Shown one piece after another: positions 36,265 to 47,072 of a stretch of 64,000 bases of DNA. Both the position numbers and the translations under genes were made by a program. The DNA is taken from positions 21,354,073-21,418,072 of the forward strand of contig NC_063181.1 in the NCBI RefSeq assembly GCF_023159225.1. The letters are read 5' to 3'. Each line of letters starts with the position of its first letter. The stretch's first letter is position 1. The DNA comes from Perognathus longimembris pacificus (Eukaryota; Chordata; Mammalia; Rodentia; Heteromyidae). Under the pieces are notes generated by a model. That model saw only the letters and a program-made list of their open reading frames with translations, made no database searches and had not been told where the DNA came from.

Positions 36265-36473
36265 GGGCTGGGGATATAGCCTAGTGGCAAGAGTGCCTGC
36301 CTCGGATACCCGAGGCCCTAGGTTCGATTCCCCAGCACCACATATACAGAAAACGGCCAGAAGCGGCGCTGTGGCTCAAGTGGCAGAGTGCTAGCCTTGA
36401 GCAGGAAGAAGCCAGGGACAGTGCTCAGGCCCTGAGTCCAAGGCCCAGGACTGGCCAAAAAAAAAAAAAAAGA
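36265..36473 (+). mobile_element. Dimeric ID-like SINE, well preserved
   Basis: Starts gggctggggatatagcctag, with B box ggttcgattcc at 36322-36332 and a right half starting ggccagaagcggcgctgtgg. The A-tail is 36456-36471. The short flank match agaata (36259-36264 and 36471-36476) may be the target-site duplication. It is close to the copy at 14100 in sequence, so both belong to a young subfamily. Confidence 0.95.
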
Positions 36474-36811
36474 ATAAAATTGTGTCCGTTGTAGTCTAAA
36501 ATATGGTTAGAGTGTTGAAAGTAGACATGATAGAGTTGCTTTATGTAGGAAATTGGAAACTGAGGGTACATCTAGTTGGAGGAGATTTTTGGTAAGGATG
36601 TGGGTATGAATGGATGTTAGAGACAGGGAAGGCTACATCTAGGCTAATTGTGAAAGTTGTCTATGAAATCAGCCTTACATACATGTATATCAAACACCCT
36701 GTCCACATTCTGCAGATGTAGTGCAAAATTGAGCACAGCAGAAACCAGCATATCTTTTTATATGAGACTATAGCTGCATATTATTGTCACTCCTTAGCAG
36801 TATTGGCAGTA

Positions 36812-36985
36812 ATGGGGTGTGAACTCAGAGGACTATGCTTCTGCCAGGTAAGCCATACTTCTTCCAGCCTGAGTTGCTTTCAACATTTTTCAAGTAGGGT
36901 TGTACTTTTCTCAGGCCATCCTGGACCATATCCTCCTATTTATGTTTTCTTGATAGCTAGCTGCAAGTCCATGCCACTATATCCA
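36812..36985 (-). mobile_element. Possible old composite SINE
   Basis: The plus strand reads gggtgtgaactcagagg, then tcaagtagggttgtactttt and ctcaggccatcctggac, in the order of a reverse-complemented ID-like plus B1-like element. It is heavily diverged, and no tail or target duplication is found. Confidence 0.45.
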
Positions 36986-38840
36986 TGTGAAGATGTGGTT
37001 TTAGAAATATTTTGTTCAGTTGCCGAGAACAGGGACACTGTGGATTTCAGCCTTGTGAGATGCTAGGAATGCAGTCATCACACTGGAATTATTTTATTAT
37101 CTTAATAGAGTGATGACAGTCAATTTTAACTGTGGATTTCCCGGTATAGTCTGTCCTGTAATCACAATGGAAAATATTTACATTTGAACACTGCTAGTTC
37201 ACTCTTGCTCTGTTAGGTCAAAATTAGATGTAGACCTAGTGAATAAGGAATTCTATTACTCAGCAACCACATACTTATTAATATGACTATTGGTATGGGT
37301 TCTAATTTAGTACAGGATATACTGCTAAATTCTAGGTACTTTTTTCTAGATATAAAATTCTGATTTTGAGTTATATAATTTTAGCTTTCAGTAGAGTTTG
37401 CCTAATTATGTTTAATGATATTTCTTTCTTACCTGGTAAAACTTTTGTCTTGTTGAGAGTAGTATGTTAAAGTTTTAATATTACCAAAATATAGTAAACT
37501 TACATTTATATTTATTAGTTTAGTTCATGACAAATAATTTGGGTAAAAAAAAGTTCAGTAGAACTGAGAGACCCACAGTAGGGAGAGCAAAGTGAGACAT
37601 AGAAGATGAAACTTTAAGTATCATCAAACTTTAAGGACTGTGTAGTAAAACATTGGGTGGCCCTATTGTTAATAGTTGAGAGAATATAACTCACATAGAA
37701 TCATCTTCATCTATATTGCAATATTCCTGTTGTCTGCAATCTGAACAGAAAGACTCCATAATCATTTCTGGTTAAGATAACACTCCAAAATATATAACCA
37801 CAGGTGAAAATTTCTAACATATTCATATCTTCCTCAAACTCTCAAACTGCTTCAATGCCTCCTATTTTTTTCAGTGTTCCCTGGCTATAATTCTTCCTCC
37901 TGTCTTATTAAGTAGAATGGTTCAAATTCATCCTTTTTCTTGACTGTCAAAGAAGAGAAAAGTAAAGATCAACCACAGATCTTGGAGACCATGCCATTAT
38001 TGTGTTTCTACATGAATCTGAGTTAACTTTTTTTTTGCCAAAAGTGCAACTGAACTTAAGTGAATTGCAATGACCTACTAATACCAACTTTATTTCCAAA
38101 ATTCAAAGGTAGCTACTCAATAGACGACTATTTTTGGCTCATTTATAATTTCTCAAGCCAAGTTTACAATATCAGGAATATGTTAGTGCTCAGGATGTTG
38201 TACTTTTATTTCTACAACACTTAAATATTCAAGGCTAAATGCTAGAATGATGGAATGTATATTTTAGATATTGGTGAAGTACTCATATGAGTGGTTTTTG
38301 CCAGCTTCTATATCGTTAGTTCACTCATCAAATAATACCTAGGATTTATAACACAGTGATCATGCTATTAAGTGACTTATGTGTGGCAAGAGAATGAGAG
38401 AGAAACTCCACTGCTACTTTCAACATTAACAAAGCATTTCGACATTAACAAAGCATCAGTAAAATTAGAAAACAAAAATCTAAGAAACAGGAATGATTGC
38501 TTTAACCCCTTGCTGTAGATCTTTAATGCAGAATCAAAATACAACTTAATTTTGTGAAGGTATATTTTAAGGGAATTATATTGGTGTTACCCAGAATTGA
38601 ACTCAGGACCTTGTGTTTCCTAGTTTCTACCCTGGACTTTTTTATTTTTACTTTTGTTTTTGTTTTACAGCTAGCCCTACATATTTTCCTCAACTATAAT
38701 GCTCCTGCATTTGCTTTCTACATTACTGAACTTTTTCAGACAATTAATATCAAGCTACTATGGAAACAGCATTGTTTACTCTCAGCTATTTGTTAACTTT
38801 CTGCATGTTTTATGTTAGTTTATCTAATTACCTTTGTCCC
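36986..38840. other. Unique AT-rich sequence, faint ID-like trace
   Basis: No gene is seen. At 38581-38640 the plus strand (gaattgaactcaggacctt) resembles the reverse complement of an ID-type B-box region, probably a very old SINE half. The open frame at 38554-38796 includes it and is not supported as coding. Confidence 0.45.
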
Positions 38841-38854
38841 ACATTTTAAAGATT

Positions 38855-39498
38855 TTTTAAAATTTTTATTGTCAACTGATGTACAGAGAGGTTACAGTTT
38901 CATATGTTAGGCATTGGATACTTTTCTTGTACGGTTACCTCCTCCCTTATTCCCCTCTCCCCCCTCCCCTTTTCCCTCTCCCCCCTCCCCTTTTCCCTCT
39001 CCACCCTCCCCTTTTCCCTCTCCCCCCTCCCCTTTTCCCTCTCCCCCCTCCCCTTTTCCCTCTCCCCCCTCCCCTTTTCCCTCTCCCCCCTCCCCTTTTC
39101 CCTCTCCCCCCTCCCCTTTTCCCTCTCCCCCCTCCCCTTTTCCCTCTCCCCCCATGAGTTGTTCAGTTGGTTTACACCAAACAGCTTTGCAAGTATTGCT
39201 TTTGTAGTTGTTTGTCTTTTTTTACCCTGTGTCTCTCAATTTTGGAATTCCCTTTCAGTTTCCTGGTTCTAATACCAGTATACACAGTTTCCAATATACT
39301 CAGCAAAGATACAGAGATAGTACAGGTACAACCACAGGAAGGGGATACAAGAAGATCATCAATAATAGAAGCTGCTACGGTTATACATAGCACATTGAAA
39401 GTAGCTACAACAGTGATATAACATTCGTTTCCATAACATGGAGTTCATTTCACATAGCATCATCGTATGTGTTTGTAATGGTATAGCGATTGGGCTCT
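38855..39498 (-). mobile_element. 5'-truncated L1 tail with expanded polypurine tract
   Basis: This is L1 3'UTR only, minus strand, matching 25540-26010 and 51340-51815. The 3' end is at about 38865 (ttattgtcaactgatgtaca on the plus strand). The copy is truncated at gggctctt (39491-39498), before the ORF2 stop. Its C/T-rich region, a single short stretch in the sibling copies, has grown into a 21-bp minisatellite at 38952-39153. Confidence 0.93.
38952..39153. repeat. 21-bp minisatellite (about 9.5 units) inside an L1 3'UTR
   Basis: The unit is TTTTCCCTCTCCCCCCTCCC plus one C. TTTT blocks start every 21 bases at 38970, 38991, 39012, 39033, 39054, 39075, 39096, 39117 and 39138. Only the third unit region shows a clear variant (A for C at 39003), so the array is very homogeneous. 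Because 21 is a multiple of 3, all frames stay open and give artificial seven-residue repeats; these are not genes. The minus strand has closely spaced runs of three to six G. Confidence 0.97.
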
Positions 39499-40990
39499 TA
39501 AAAAGAGAAAAAGTCCAATCTAGCTACAGAAATAAATCAACAAGTAGAGAAAGAAATTGTATAGAAATCTCACTATTTGAAAGGCATGCAAGCATGAGAA
39601 ATCATCTTTCTCCTTAAAGTGAATCTCGAATCCTGTAATGACTTCCCTTTGCTATGATATAAACCTCTAATTTAGGATTATGAAACATTTAGGGTGTTGC
39701 ATGCATCTGGGATGTAGAGAGACTCCTCCTGATGCCAAGTTGGGCTTATGTGGGTCCATGAAATAGGACTAAGACAAAGAACAAGCAATACAAAAATGTT
39801 TCTAGTGGTCAAAGGCCATGTAAGCTCTCATAGAACTCAGTCTTTGATGCCAGTAGTCCTAATTCCAGTGGCTTTTTGTGGGGAAAGTGGTGGTCACTTT
39901 TATTCTATTTTATCTTTTAATGTAGCATATTAACTTGAAATTAAATGTAGAAATTATTTTCAAGAGGTATTACAGTACTTCATAGAAAGGGAAGTGCCCA
40001 GTCAGTTTCACAAAACATCTTCTTTCAGGTAGCATTCTAAAGCCATATTAATTTTTTTGTATTAGTAAAGTTCATGTGGGTTGGATGTTCACACATATAT
40101 CATGAAACTATTCAGTGAATATATATGTTCTCTTCTCTGAAACCTTGTCATATTTGCACATAAGCAAAGCAGTTTCAATGCATAGTGTATTAAACTTTTG
40201 TTTGCTTTCCTAGTGATCAGAAATATTCTAGTCACTTGAAAGTCACCTGACCAAGAAATTTCAGTTAGGCAAAATCTAGCTCAACAAAATGTACATTAAA
40301 TGAGTTGGTGGTAATGTAATTGCCAGGTGGTAATGTAAATATTGCATTTTTCTACAAGAAATATTATTTCCTCATCTTTGCATACATTTTACATATACTT
40401 ACACCAGCATAGGAATTTCAAGGGTGACAAAATATCATTTACATAATAAATATTACTCTCATATGCAGTTTCACAGATTTCTTATCAATAATTCAAAGAT
40501 AATTAATAATATATTATAATACATGCTAGAAGGAGGATAAAATTATTTATAAATGCTTAATAAATGTTTGATAATGCTTTTGCCATCCATGTTATAAATG
40601 ATAAATAGGTGACTATAGATATCTTGTTAAAAATTAATGTCCAGTGATTATGGTTATTCTATAATGGCTTAAAAAAAGTTATTAAGAGTGAAATAATATC
40701 ATATGTTCTATAAGCCAATTATGGCAATATATGTGCACTTGGAAGTAGTTTGTGGAAATCATAGGGTTATTACTGTTAATGATATTTATTCAGTATGTTA
40801 CCATACATAATACCAAACATACTCAGATTTCTCATAAAACTAAATTCCAGAAAAAAGGTTACCAAATTCTAATTATTTATGCTCTAAGATATCACCATTC
40901 TAATTTCATTATTTGTGAATAATTTATAAATCAAATATTAACTCAAAACTGCACTATTACTCAAGGAAGAGGTGAAGGTTATGGGGGTTA

Positions 40991-41146
40991 TGACAGAAAC
41001 TCAGGTGCCATTTTGGAAAATGCCAAAAGCATCGTTCAGGGCCACATCGCCTGTGTAGGTGGCCTTATGAAATCAGGCAGTGCCATGAAATATCCACTTA
41101 TTGCAGAAAGCTCTTCCTAGGACTCTCTCATTCCTGGCTTGCGAAT
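40991..41146 (+). repeat. 155-bp duplicated unit, copy 1
   Basis: Starts tgacagaaactcaggtgcca. About nine differences, including one 1-bp gap, separate it from copy 2 at 43198-43352. The flanks are unrelated on both sides. It has no A-tail, Pol III box or terminal inverted repeat, and I recognise no repeat family. Confidence 0.9.
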
Positions 41147-43197
41147 TTTCGCACGTTTATTTTGCAGAACGGCCCATTGCACTGATTTCCTGTGAAAAAC
41201 ATAAAGCCATGAGTAGGAGGAAGATTTTAGAGGGGAGGAGGCCAACTCTGGATTCTCACTGCTCTGCCACCTAAGACCTCCAATTTCTAAATTACAGGTT
41301 CAGATTTTATAAGGTAAACACCTTATACAACCCAGTCACTAAACCAAAACAATTATTAATAGGTAAGAAATACATGTAAGATTTTGTGAGACTTGTCCCT
41401 CATTCTTGTGAAAACAATCCAACATTCATATGTAAGCCCACCACCTCTAAATGTGTCTGCTTAACTGTTCTGAAGGACCCACTATTTCACTCCAATCTGC
41501 ATTTTCATATGGCTAAAGTGTCATGGTGTACCTAGATGGGACGTTTCATTGAGGCTGCGGCGGATATATCAGACACCAAAGAAACATGAGGTGGATAATG
41601 ATGAAGATGTTTTTGGGAAGAGCAGTGGCTGTCATGTGGGACCCATTGGCTCAGTAATGAAGAGGATTGAGGTCACCACCCTTCACTTCAAGTCCACTGA
41701 GAGATTTTAAAGGAGCCCACTTGGAGGAAATTAAAGTGCCCATTTATCTAATTGAGAGGTCAAGGGCAGGATATTGGGCCTAACACAGAAAGTAGAGTAA
41801 TAAGAAGATGCTAGCTCAAGTCAAAGCATGTGCATCCTGAAGAAAATTTGAAACTATCAGAAAGTGAAGTTTCTCCAAATTATTCTAAAAGGACTTTGCT
41901 CAAGGACTGTTTTCCCAAAGGACAAGGGACTTCTAAGGAACGCCTGTGTGGGTAACAGGAATAACCACATAGGAACCTTTGGGAAGCATTGCTGAAAGAC
42001 CCAACTTTAGACAGCTGTAGACATTTGTTCAATATTCACCCTGATGATTCAGGATTTGGGCAAACAATTGTGATTATTCACTGCATGGGAAGAAATTACT
42101 AATGAAGACTTTCCTTCTCACAAAGCAGCACTGACTTAACATATGAGAAAGACAGACATAAACCCAGCCTCAGCCCACTTATATTTAGGAGGTTAGTAAA
42201 AATTTCAGAAGCTCTCTAGCTATAGAGAAACAGGGCTCTGTTCAAGTGCCTAGTATGTACTAGAACATGGGTTTGATTCTTAGCTTAAGAAAAGCTGTGT
42301 CTCTGTGTGTACATATGTGTGTACATGCTTGCATACGTGTACTATGTATACACATCTATTTTATTTATGCCCATGTGTATGCATCTATGTAAATATAAAC
42401 ATACATACATTCATATATTAAGTTGTCATATAGAAATAGACCTGAGTATAGATTGACAACAATTCAGAACACATGGAATAACTGAAGAAAATTTAAATGA
42501 TTGAAACCACATAAGGCAAAGCCAACATTATCAGAAAGAAAAATTAGATGGCACAGATATCAATATACAAGATGGAGAATTCTTAGAGAAGAATTCACAA
42601 AAGTAATTAAATGTAGCATATACTATATCCCAGAAAGTTGTGAGAGAGATGGTTCATTTGTAGAAATACAAGGTATATTTACCTCATCGATGCAAAACTT
42701 GAGAGAATAGGGAATAAGAATATTAAGAAAACCAGTAGTTATTTAAAAACTAAACCACAAAAATATATTAGAAATGATATCACTCACCTCTGTGTCCACA
42801 GCTTTGAATCATGCCATGTATTGTCTAAGTGTTTTATTTCATGCAGATCCTAAACTTTCTTTGTTGCTATTATGTAACCTCTGTCTTCTTAATCAAATAA
42901 TGAGCTTACTGAGATCAGAAACTGCTTGTTACTCAGCCTGTTCTCAGGGCACTGTACAATAGGCTGGGTGGCTAGCAGGCCTTGAGTAATTATTTGTGGC
43001 TTTCAGGATTAGTCACAAAATCAAGTGAAGTCAGTCATTTTTGCTTCTCTACTTAGCTGCATGAAGGCATTGCAGTAATTTATTCAGGCAGGTCAGGTTA
43101 GGAACCTGGCAGCCTAGGAAAATTGAAATGAAGGGACTGATTTGAGAAATATGGAGGGAAAACATCAGTAGAATTTAGTGACAGTCTGGATAGACTG

Positions 43198-43352
43198 TGA
43201 CAGAAACTCAGGTGCCATTTTGGAAAATGCCAAAAGCATCGTTGAGGGCGACATCACTGTGTAGGTGGCCTTATGCAATCAGGCAGTGCCATGAAAGATC
43301 CAGTTATTGCAGAAAGCTCTTCCTAGGACTCTCTCATTCCAGGCTTGCAAAT
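43198..43352 (+). repeat. 155-bp duplicated unit, copy 2
   Basis: Same orientation as copy 1 and 2.2 kb downstream. Similarity begins at tgacagaaactc and ends after ggcttgcaaat. The sharp edges suggest a discrete mobile or duplicated unit; the mechanism is unknown. Confidence 0.9.
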
Positions 43353-44379
43353 ATTGTCAGGCTACATTAGCACTGAAAGGAGTTAGATTGCAGTGACCTT
43401 TCCTAATCCGCCGCATTTATGTTTGTACTTTTCTCGCAATAAAGGTAACATTACAATTATTAATGTCAGCATTTTCTTTGGAAACAGTGGTGAACTCATT
43501 AAGAACACTGCCAGGTGTTGCCAGCCCCAGGTGTGAACCTGGTGGTTAGTGAGATGTAAATAATTCTTTATGGAAAATTTGCAGTCTAACAAATTAGCAA
43601 GCCTCACACCAAGCCGAACTAGTTTCCTGTGATTAGCTTCATTACGCCACTAGCTACTTTTGTGTGAGTCAAATATGGGGGGAAATAAAAGGAAAAAAGA
43701 AAAAGAAAAAAGGGAGCAAATATCCCTCTTTTTAGGATATAAATCATGTTAGTGTCTACCTCATTGCACACTGCTTCCAAAGATAGTTGTCAGCCTTCCC
43801 ACACGAACCTGAAAAGATCCGCCACAAAGTGCATGTCAGGACTCTTGCGCCCTTTCTCTCTGATGCATGCCCTGTTAGTAATGATGTGTGTGCTCAACTA
43901 CTAGGGTGCTTGTCATGCCCTCTGCGGCTTCCATATTACTTGCTATTTAAGGGCTGGCATCTGCTGCTGGTGTGGGAGGAGATGAGCACTTCTTGCTACA
44001 TCCTAGTTCAGCAGCTGCTCTGTGGCTAGCAGCTGTTTGAAGCTTCCTTTCCTGGGTCAGATGCTGTTTTCCATTTCCCTTCTTACAATCTCTGAAACAA
44101 ATGTCAACATGATTAAGATACGAGGGGGGAAAAATAAGCATTCTGGGATCTTAAAAGTCCAGGTGAGCAAATTGACTAGGCTAGTATGACGGTTTCATGT
44201 TAGTTTTTGATACAGTTTTTGAATGCTAAAGGACACATGAAGGCTTTAGGAATTCCCATGAATATACTGACAATACCAAAAATGTCTTTATCTACCTCAC
44301 TAGCAGTACTCAGCATGCACTCTTTAAGCAATATATCTGATTAATTTATACTTGGTTTCTTCAAAAGTAGCCCTTTTGA

Positions 44380-44812
44380 GCCAGGCACTAGTGACTCACA
44401 CCTGTAATCCTAATTATTCAGAAGGCTAAGATCTGAGGATCATGGTTCAAAGCCTGCCCAAGGAGAAAAGTCCATGAGACTCTGCTTCTGATAAACTACT
44501 TAGAAAAATCTGGAAGTGGGGCTAGGGATATGGCCTAGTGGCAAGAGTGCTTGCCTCTAATACAGAAAGCCCTGGGTTCAATTCCCCAGCACCACATATA
44601 TAGGAAATGACAAGAGTGGCACTGTGGCTCAAGTGGCAGAGTGCTAGCCTTGAGCAAAAAGAAGCCAGGGACAGTGCTCAAGTCCTGAGTCCAAGGCCCG
44701 GGACTGGGGAAAAAAAAATCTGGAAGTAGTGCTGTGGCTCAAGTGGTAGAGCTAGCCTTGAGCACAAAGAGGCTCAGGGACAGTGTCCAGGCCCTGGGTT
44801 CAGACTGCAGTC
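44380..44812 (+). mobile_element. B1/ID-like composite SINE, interrupted by a second SINE
   Basis: The B1-like half (44380-44500: cacctgtaatcctaattatt, then ggttcaaagcctgcccaagg) is followed by a linker at which a dimer SINE inserted. The tRNA-like half resumes at 44719-44812 (gtgctgtggctcaagtggta, then ggccctgggttcagact). The inserted element is flanked by aaaaatctggaagt at 44504-44517 and 44714-44727, a clean 14-bp target-site duplication. Confidence 0.93.
44518..44713 (+). mobile_element. Dimeric ID-like SINE nested in a composite SINE
   Basis: Starts gggctagggatatggccta, with B box gggttcaattcc and a right half ending aaggcccgggactgggg plus a short A run. The 14-bp duplication makes the order of events certain: the composite SINE came first. 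Confidence 0.95.
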
Positions 44813-45440
44813 ATATCAGAAATAACATAAAACACATTTGCGTAGCTTCTGCAATATGTAGATGACATATTTTTGCTTATTGGTACTGCTTTAAGATGGA
44901 TATTGACAGACGATTTTAACGTGACTAGTAGAGTAGTGCTTTTAGCCACCTGAGACATGTTACTTACCTTCCTGGGAAACAAAAACAGTACTTCCAAGTT
45001 GTAAGGTTGTGATGAGTAATGAATGAAATATTTTGTGCTTATTGACCTATTCAAATTAGTTAGAATGCATATTCATAAATGCTGTGTTTTACTATTTCAA
45101 TAGGATAGCAATATAATATTGTACATATTTTAGTCTTCTGTGAAAACACATTGATTTGAGATAAATTATGCTGCCACTGTTGTTCTTTTGTTTATGTCCA
45201 TCATCTTCAGTGTCTTCCCTTGCTCACTTGATCAAAATTCTCACCTCCACTGAGAATAATCACAGGAAGCATTCAGTTTCAAGGAGACTGTCAGCAAAAT
45301 ATATATCTTGCTCTTATAGTACCAGAACTTTAAGTGGAGGACAAAACAGAAACAAAGTAGTCTAGAATTCATATTTTACTAAGTTCTGATTAACAGAATC
45401 CATGATGTGTTTGTTGAATTTTGTTATAGTTTTATTACAT
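44813..45440. other. Unique non-coding sequence
   Basis: No gene or repeat family is recognised. Short open frames on both strands (44800-45054, 45168-45365) lack motifs. Confidence 0.5.
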
Positions 45441-45640
45441 TGTTTTCTTCATAGAGTTGTGCAGAGGGGTTTAATAATGTTACATATCCTTTTATATGTT
45501 TAATACATCCTGATTAGTGTCCCTCTTTCCATCCTTCTCCTCTTCTCATCTCCTCAAGTTTCCTCATTTCATTTTCACATGTATACATTGAGTATCACAG
45601 GTGCATTCATTCATCATTCCTCTTTGCATTCATTTGCCCT
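45441..45640 (-). mobile_element. Old L1 3'UTR remnant
   Basis: The plus strand (gttgtgcagaggggtttaat, later tacattgagtatcacaggtg) is homologous to 58955-59170 and distantly to the younger L1 tails. It represents an older L1 lineage, and no coding part remains here. Confidence 0.7.
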
Positions 45641-46610
45641 ACTCTTTTCTTTATTAATTTATTTATTGTCAAAGTGATGTACAGAGGGTTTACAATTTCA
45701 TATGTAATGCACTGAGTACATTTCTTATCCAACTTGTTACCCCTTCCCTCATTTCCCTCCCACCTTACCCCCTCCCCATTTCCCTCCCTACTCTCCCCAT
45801 GCGTTGTACAGTTGTTACAGCATATAGTTTTCCAAGTATGCCTGGAGTTGTTTTTACTCCCTTCACTGTCAGTCAAGACCAGTTTCATTTTCCTGGTTTA
45901 CCTTTTTTGAACTGTCTGTTGATTGTTCAAAAGAGTCACACCAGGATATCTTATTCCTGCATATGCCATCTCTTAGCCAATTTGATACTATACATATGCT
46001 TATAGCTCTCTGTGTGTTTTAAATATGTTCATATTCTAGATCTAACGTGCACATATGAGAGAAAACATGCATGATTTGTCTCATTGAATGTGGATTACTT
46101 CAATTCTATATGAGGTGCCCCCCCAGGTCATGCAGTTCATTATAAATGACAAAATTATTCTTGATGATGAATAAAACCCATGTAGTATGTGTGTATATAC
46201 ATGAATATATATGTGTGTGTGTGTGTTTGTATCATGGCCCATAACCTGACTGTTGTAAATAACTGCAGTGAATATGGGTGTATATGTCCCTTTATTGTAA
46301 CCTTATCTATAATATTTTGGATAAATGTCCAAGGATAGTATTACTGGATCACATATTCATTTTAATATCCTTTTGGGGAGGGGGAAATCTCCATTCTGTC
46401 TCCACTGTATTTGGGCCAATTTACATTCTCATCAACAGTGTATTGGGGTTCCCTATTACACATATCTTGGCCATTTCTGTGATGGAATTTCATTTGTGTA
46501 TTTTCTTTACTGCTCAAACTGTTGAACATTTCTTTGTTTTGTTTCTTATGAAGACTTTGTATTTAGCTCCTTTGCTTATTTCTTAATTTTGAGGTCCTTA
46601 TATATTCTGG
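45641..46610 (-). mobile_element. Old 5'-truncated L1, 3'UTR and ORF2 C-terminus
   Basis: Starts with the L1 3' end (ttattgtcaaagtgatgtac on the plus strand at 45664-45683), then the 3'UTR, then decayed ORF2 (about 46110-46610; on the minus strand the region coding the Cys-rich and terminal segments is recognisable by nucleotide similarity). A GT-rich microsatellite has grown at 46186-46230. Many stops are present, so it is older than the copies at 1351 and 6735. Confidence 0.82.
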
Positions 46611-46647
46611 TTTTCAGACATTTTTTTTTAACTGTATTTTTTTGTGT

Positions 46648-46733
46648 TTTCTTTTTTGGTACTGGGGATCGAACCCAGGACGTTGCACTTGCTAGGCAAG
46701 CGCTTTGCCACTGAGCTACATCCCAGCCCTTCA
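46648..46733 (-). mobile_element. Monomeric ID element
   Basis: Minus strand: agggctgggatgtagctcag, A box tagctcagtggc, gcgcttgcctagcaagtgc, B box gggttcgatcc, then an A-rich end. This is the classic BC1-related ID SINE of rodents and not the dimer seen elsewhere. It is the only clear monomer in the window and abuts a CA repeat. Confidence 0.93.
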
Positions 46734-46734
46734 G

Positions 46735-46737
<3 letters not shown>

Positions 46738-46785
<48 letters not shown>
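46738..46785. repeat. CA dinucleotide repeat
   Basis: About 24 perfect CA units lie right at the 5' end of the ID element. Confidence 0.98.
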
Positions 46786-46788
<3 letters not shown>

Positions 46789-46847
46789 GTTCTGGCAAAG
46801 ATCTGTTTTGTGGGCTCTCTTTTTAACTTAGTAACTATGTTCTTTTT

Positions 46848-47072
46848 ATGTCAGTACTGGGATTTGAACCTAAGGTCTTATGCTCTTGCTTTCCTTATTT
46901 GCTCATAGCTGTTGCTGTACCACTTCAGCCAAACCTTCAGTTGAATTTTGCTGTTTAATTGAAGATAAGTTCTTGCAGACTTTATAGTCACAGTGACTTC
47001 AAACAATGATTTTTAGATCTCAGTCTCCTGAGTTTCTAAGATTGTGGATTTCAGACACCATTACCCAGCTTT
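46848..47072 (-). mobile_element. B1/ID-like composite SINE
   Basis: The plus strand begins gtactgggatttgaaccta (ID-like half) and ends tagatctcagtctcctgag and acaccattacccagct (B1-like half). It is moderately diverged and no tail duplication is defined. Confidence 0.85.

Larger units (their letters stand above)
39499..44378. other. Unique sequence holding a 155-bp direct duplication
   Basis: No gene is recognised. Apart from the duplicated unit (listed separately), a weak ID-like trace lies at 42215-42290 (gggtttgattcttagc). The region 43380-44110 has a more balanced base composition than its surroundings, and its TATA-like ctatttaaggg at 43950 has no supported transcript. An open, ATG-less frame at 41474-41710 has no recognisable similarity. 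Confidence 0.5.

Noticed and set aside
38952..39153. Regular direct repeats suggesting a CRISPR array
   Set aside because: The 21-bp units are head to tail with no unique spacers, inside an L1 3'UTR of a mammalian genome.
38879..39272. Overlapping open frames in three frames and the opposite strand with seven-residue repeats
   Set aside because: A 21-bp minisatellite without stops keeps all frames open; there is no gene.
41474..41710. ATG-less open frame of about 78 codons
   Set aside because: No recognisable similarity, no splice-site support and a length expected by chance.
40991..43352. The two 155-bp copies as LTRs of a small retroelement
   Set aside because: They lack TG...CA ends, a primer-binding site, a polypurine tract and any retroviral coding sequence between them.
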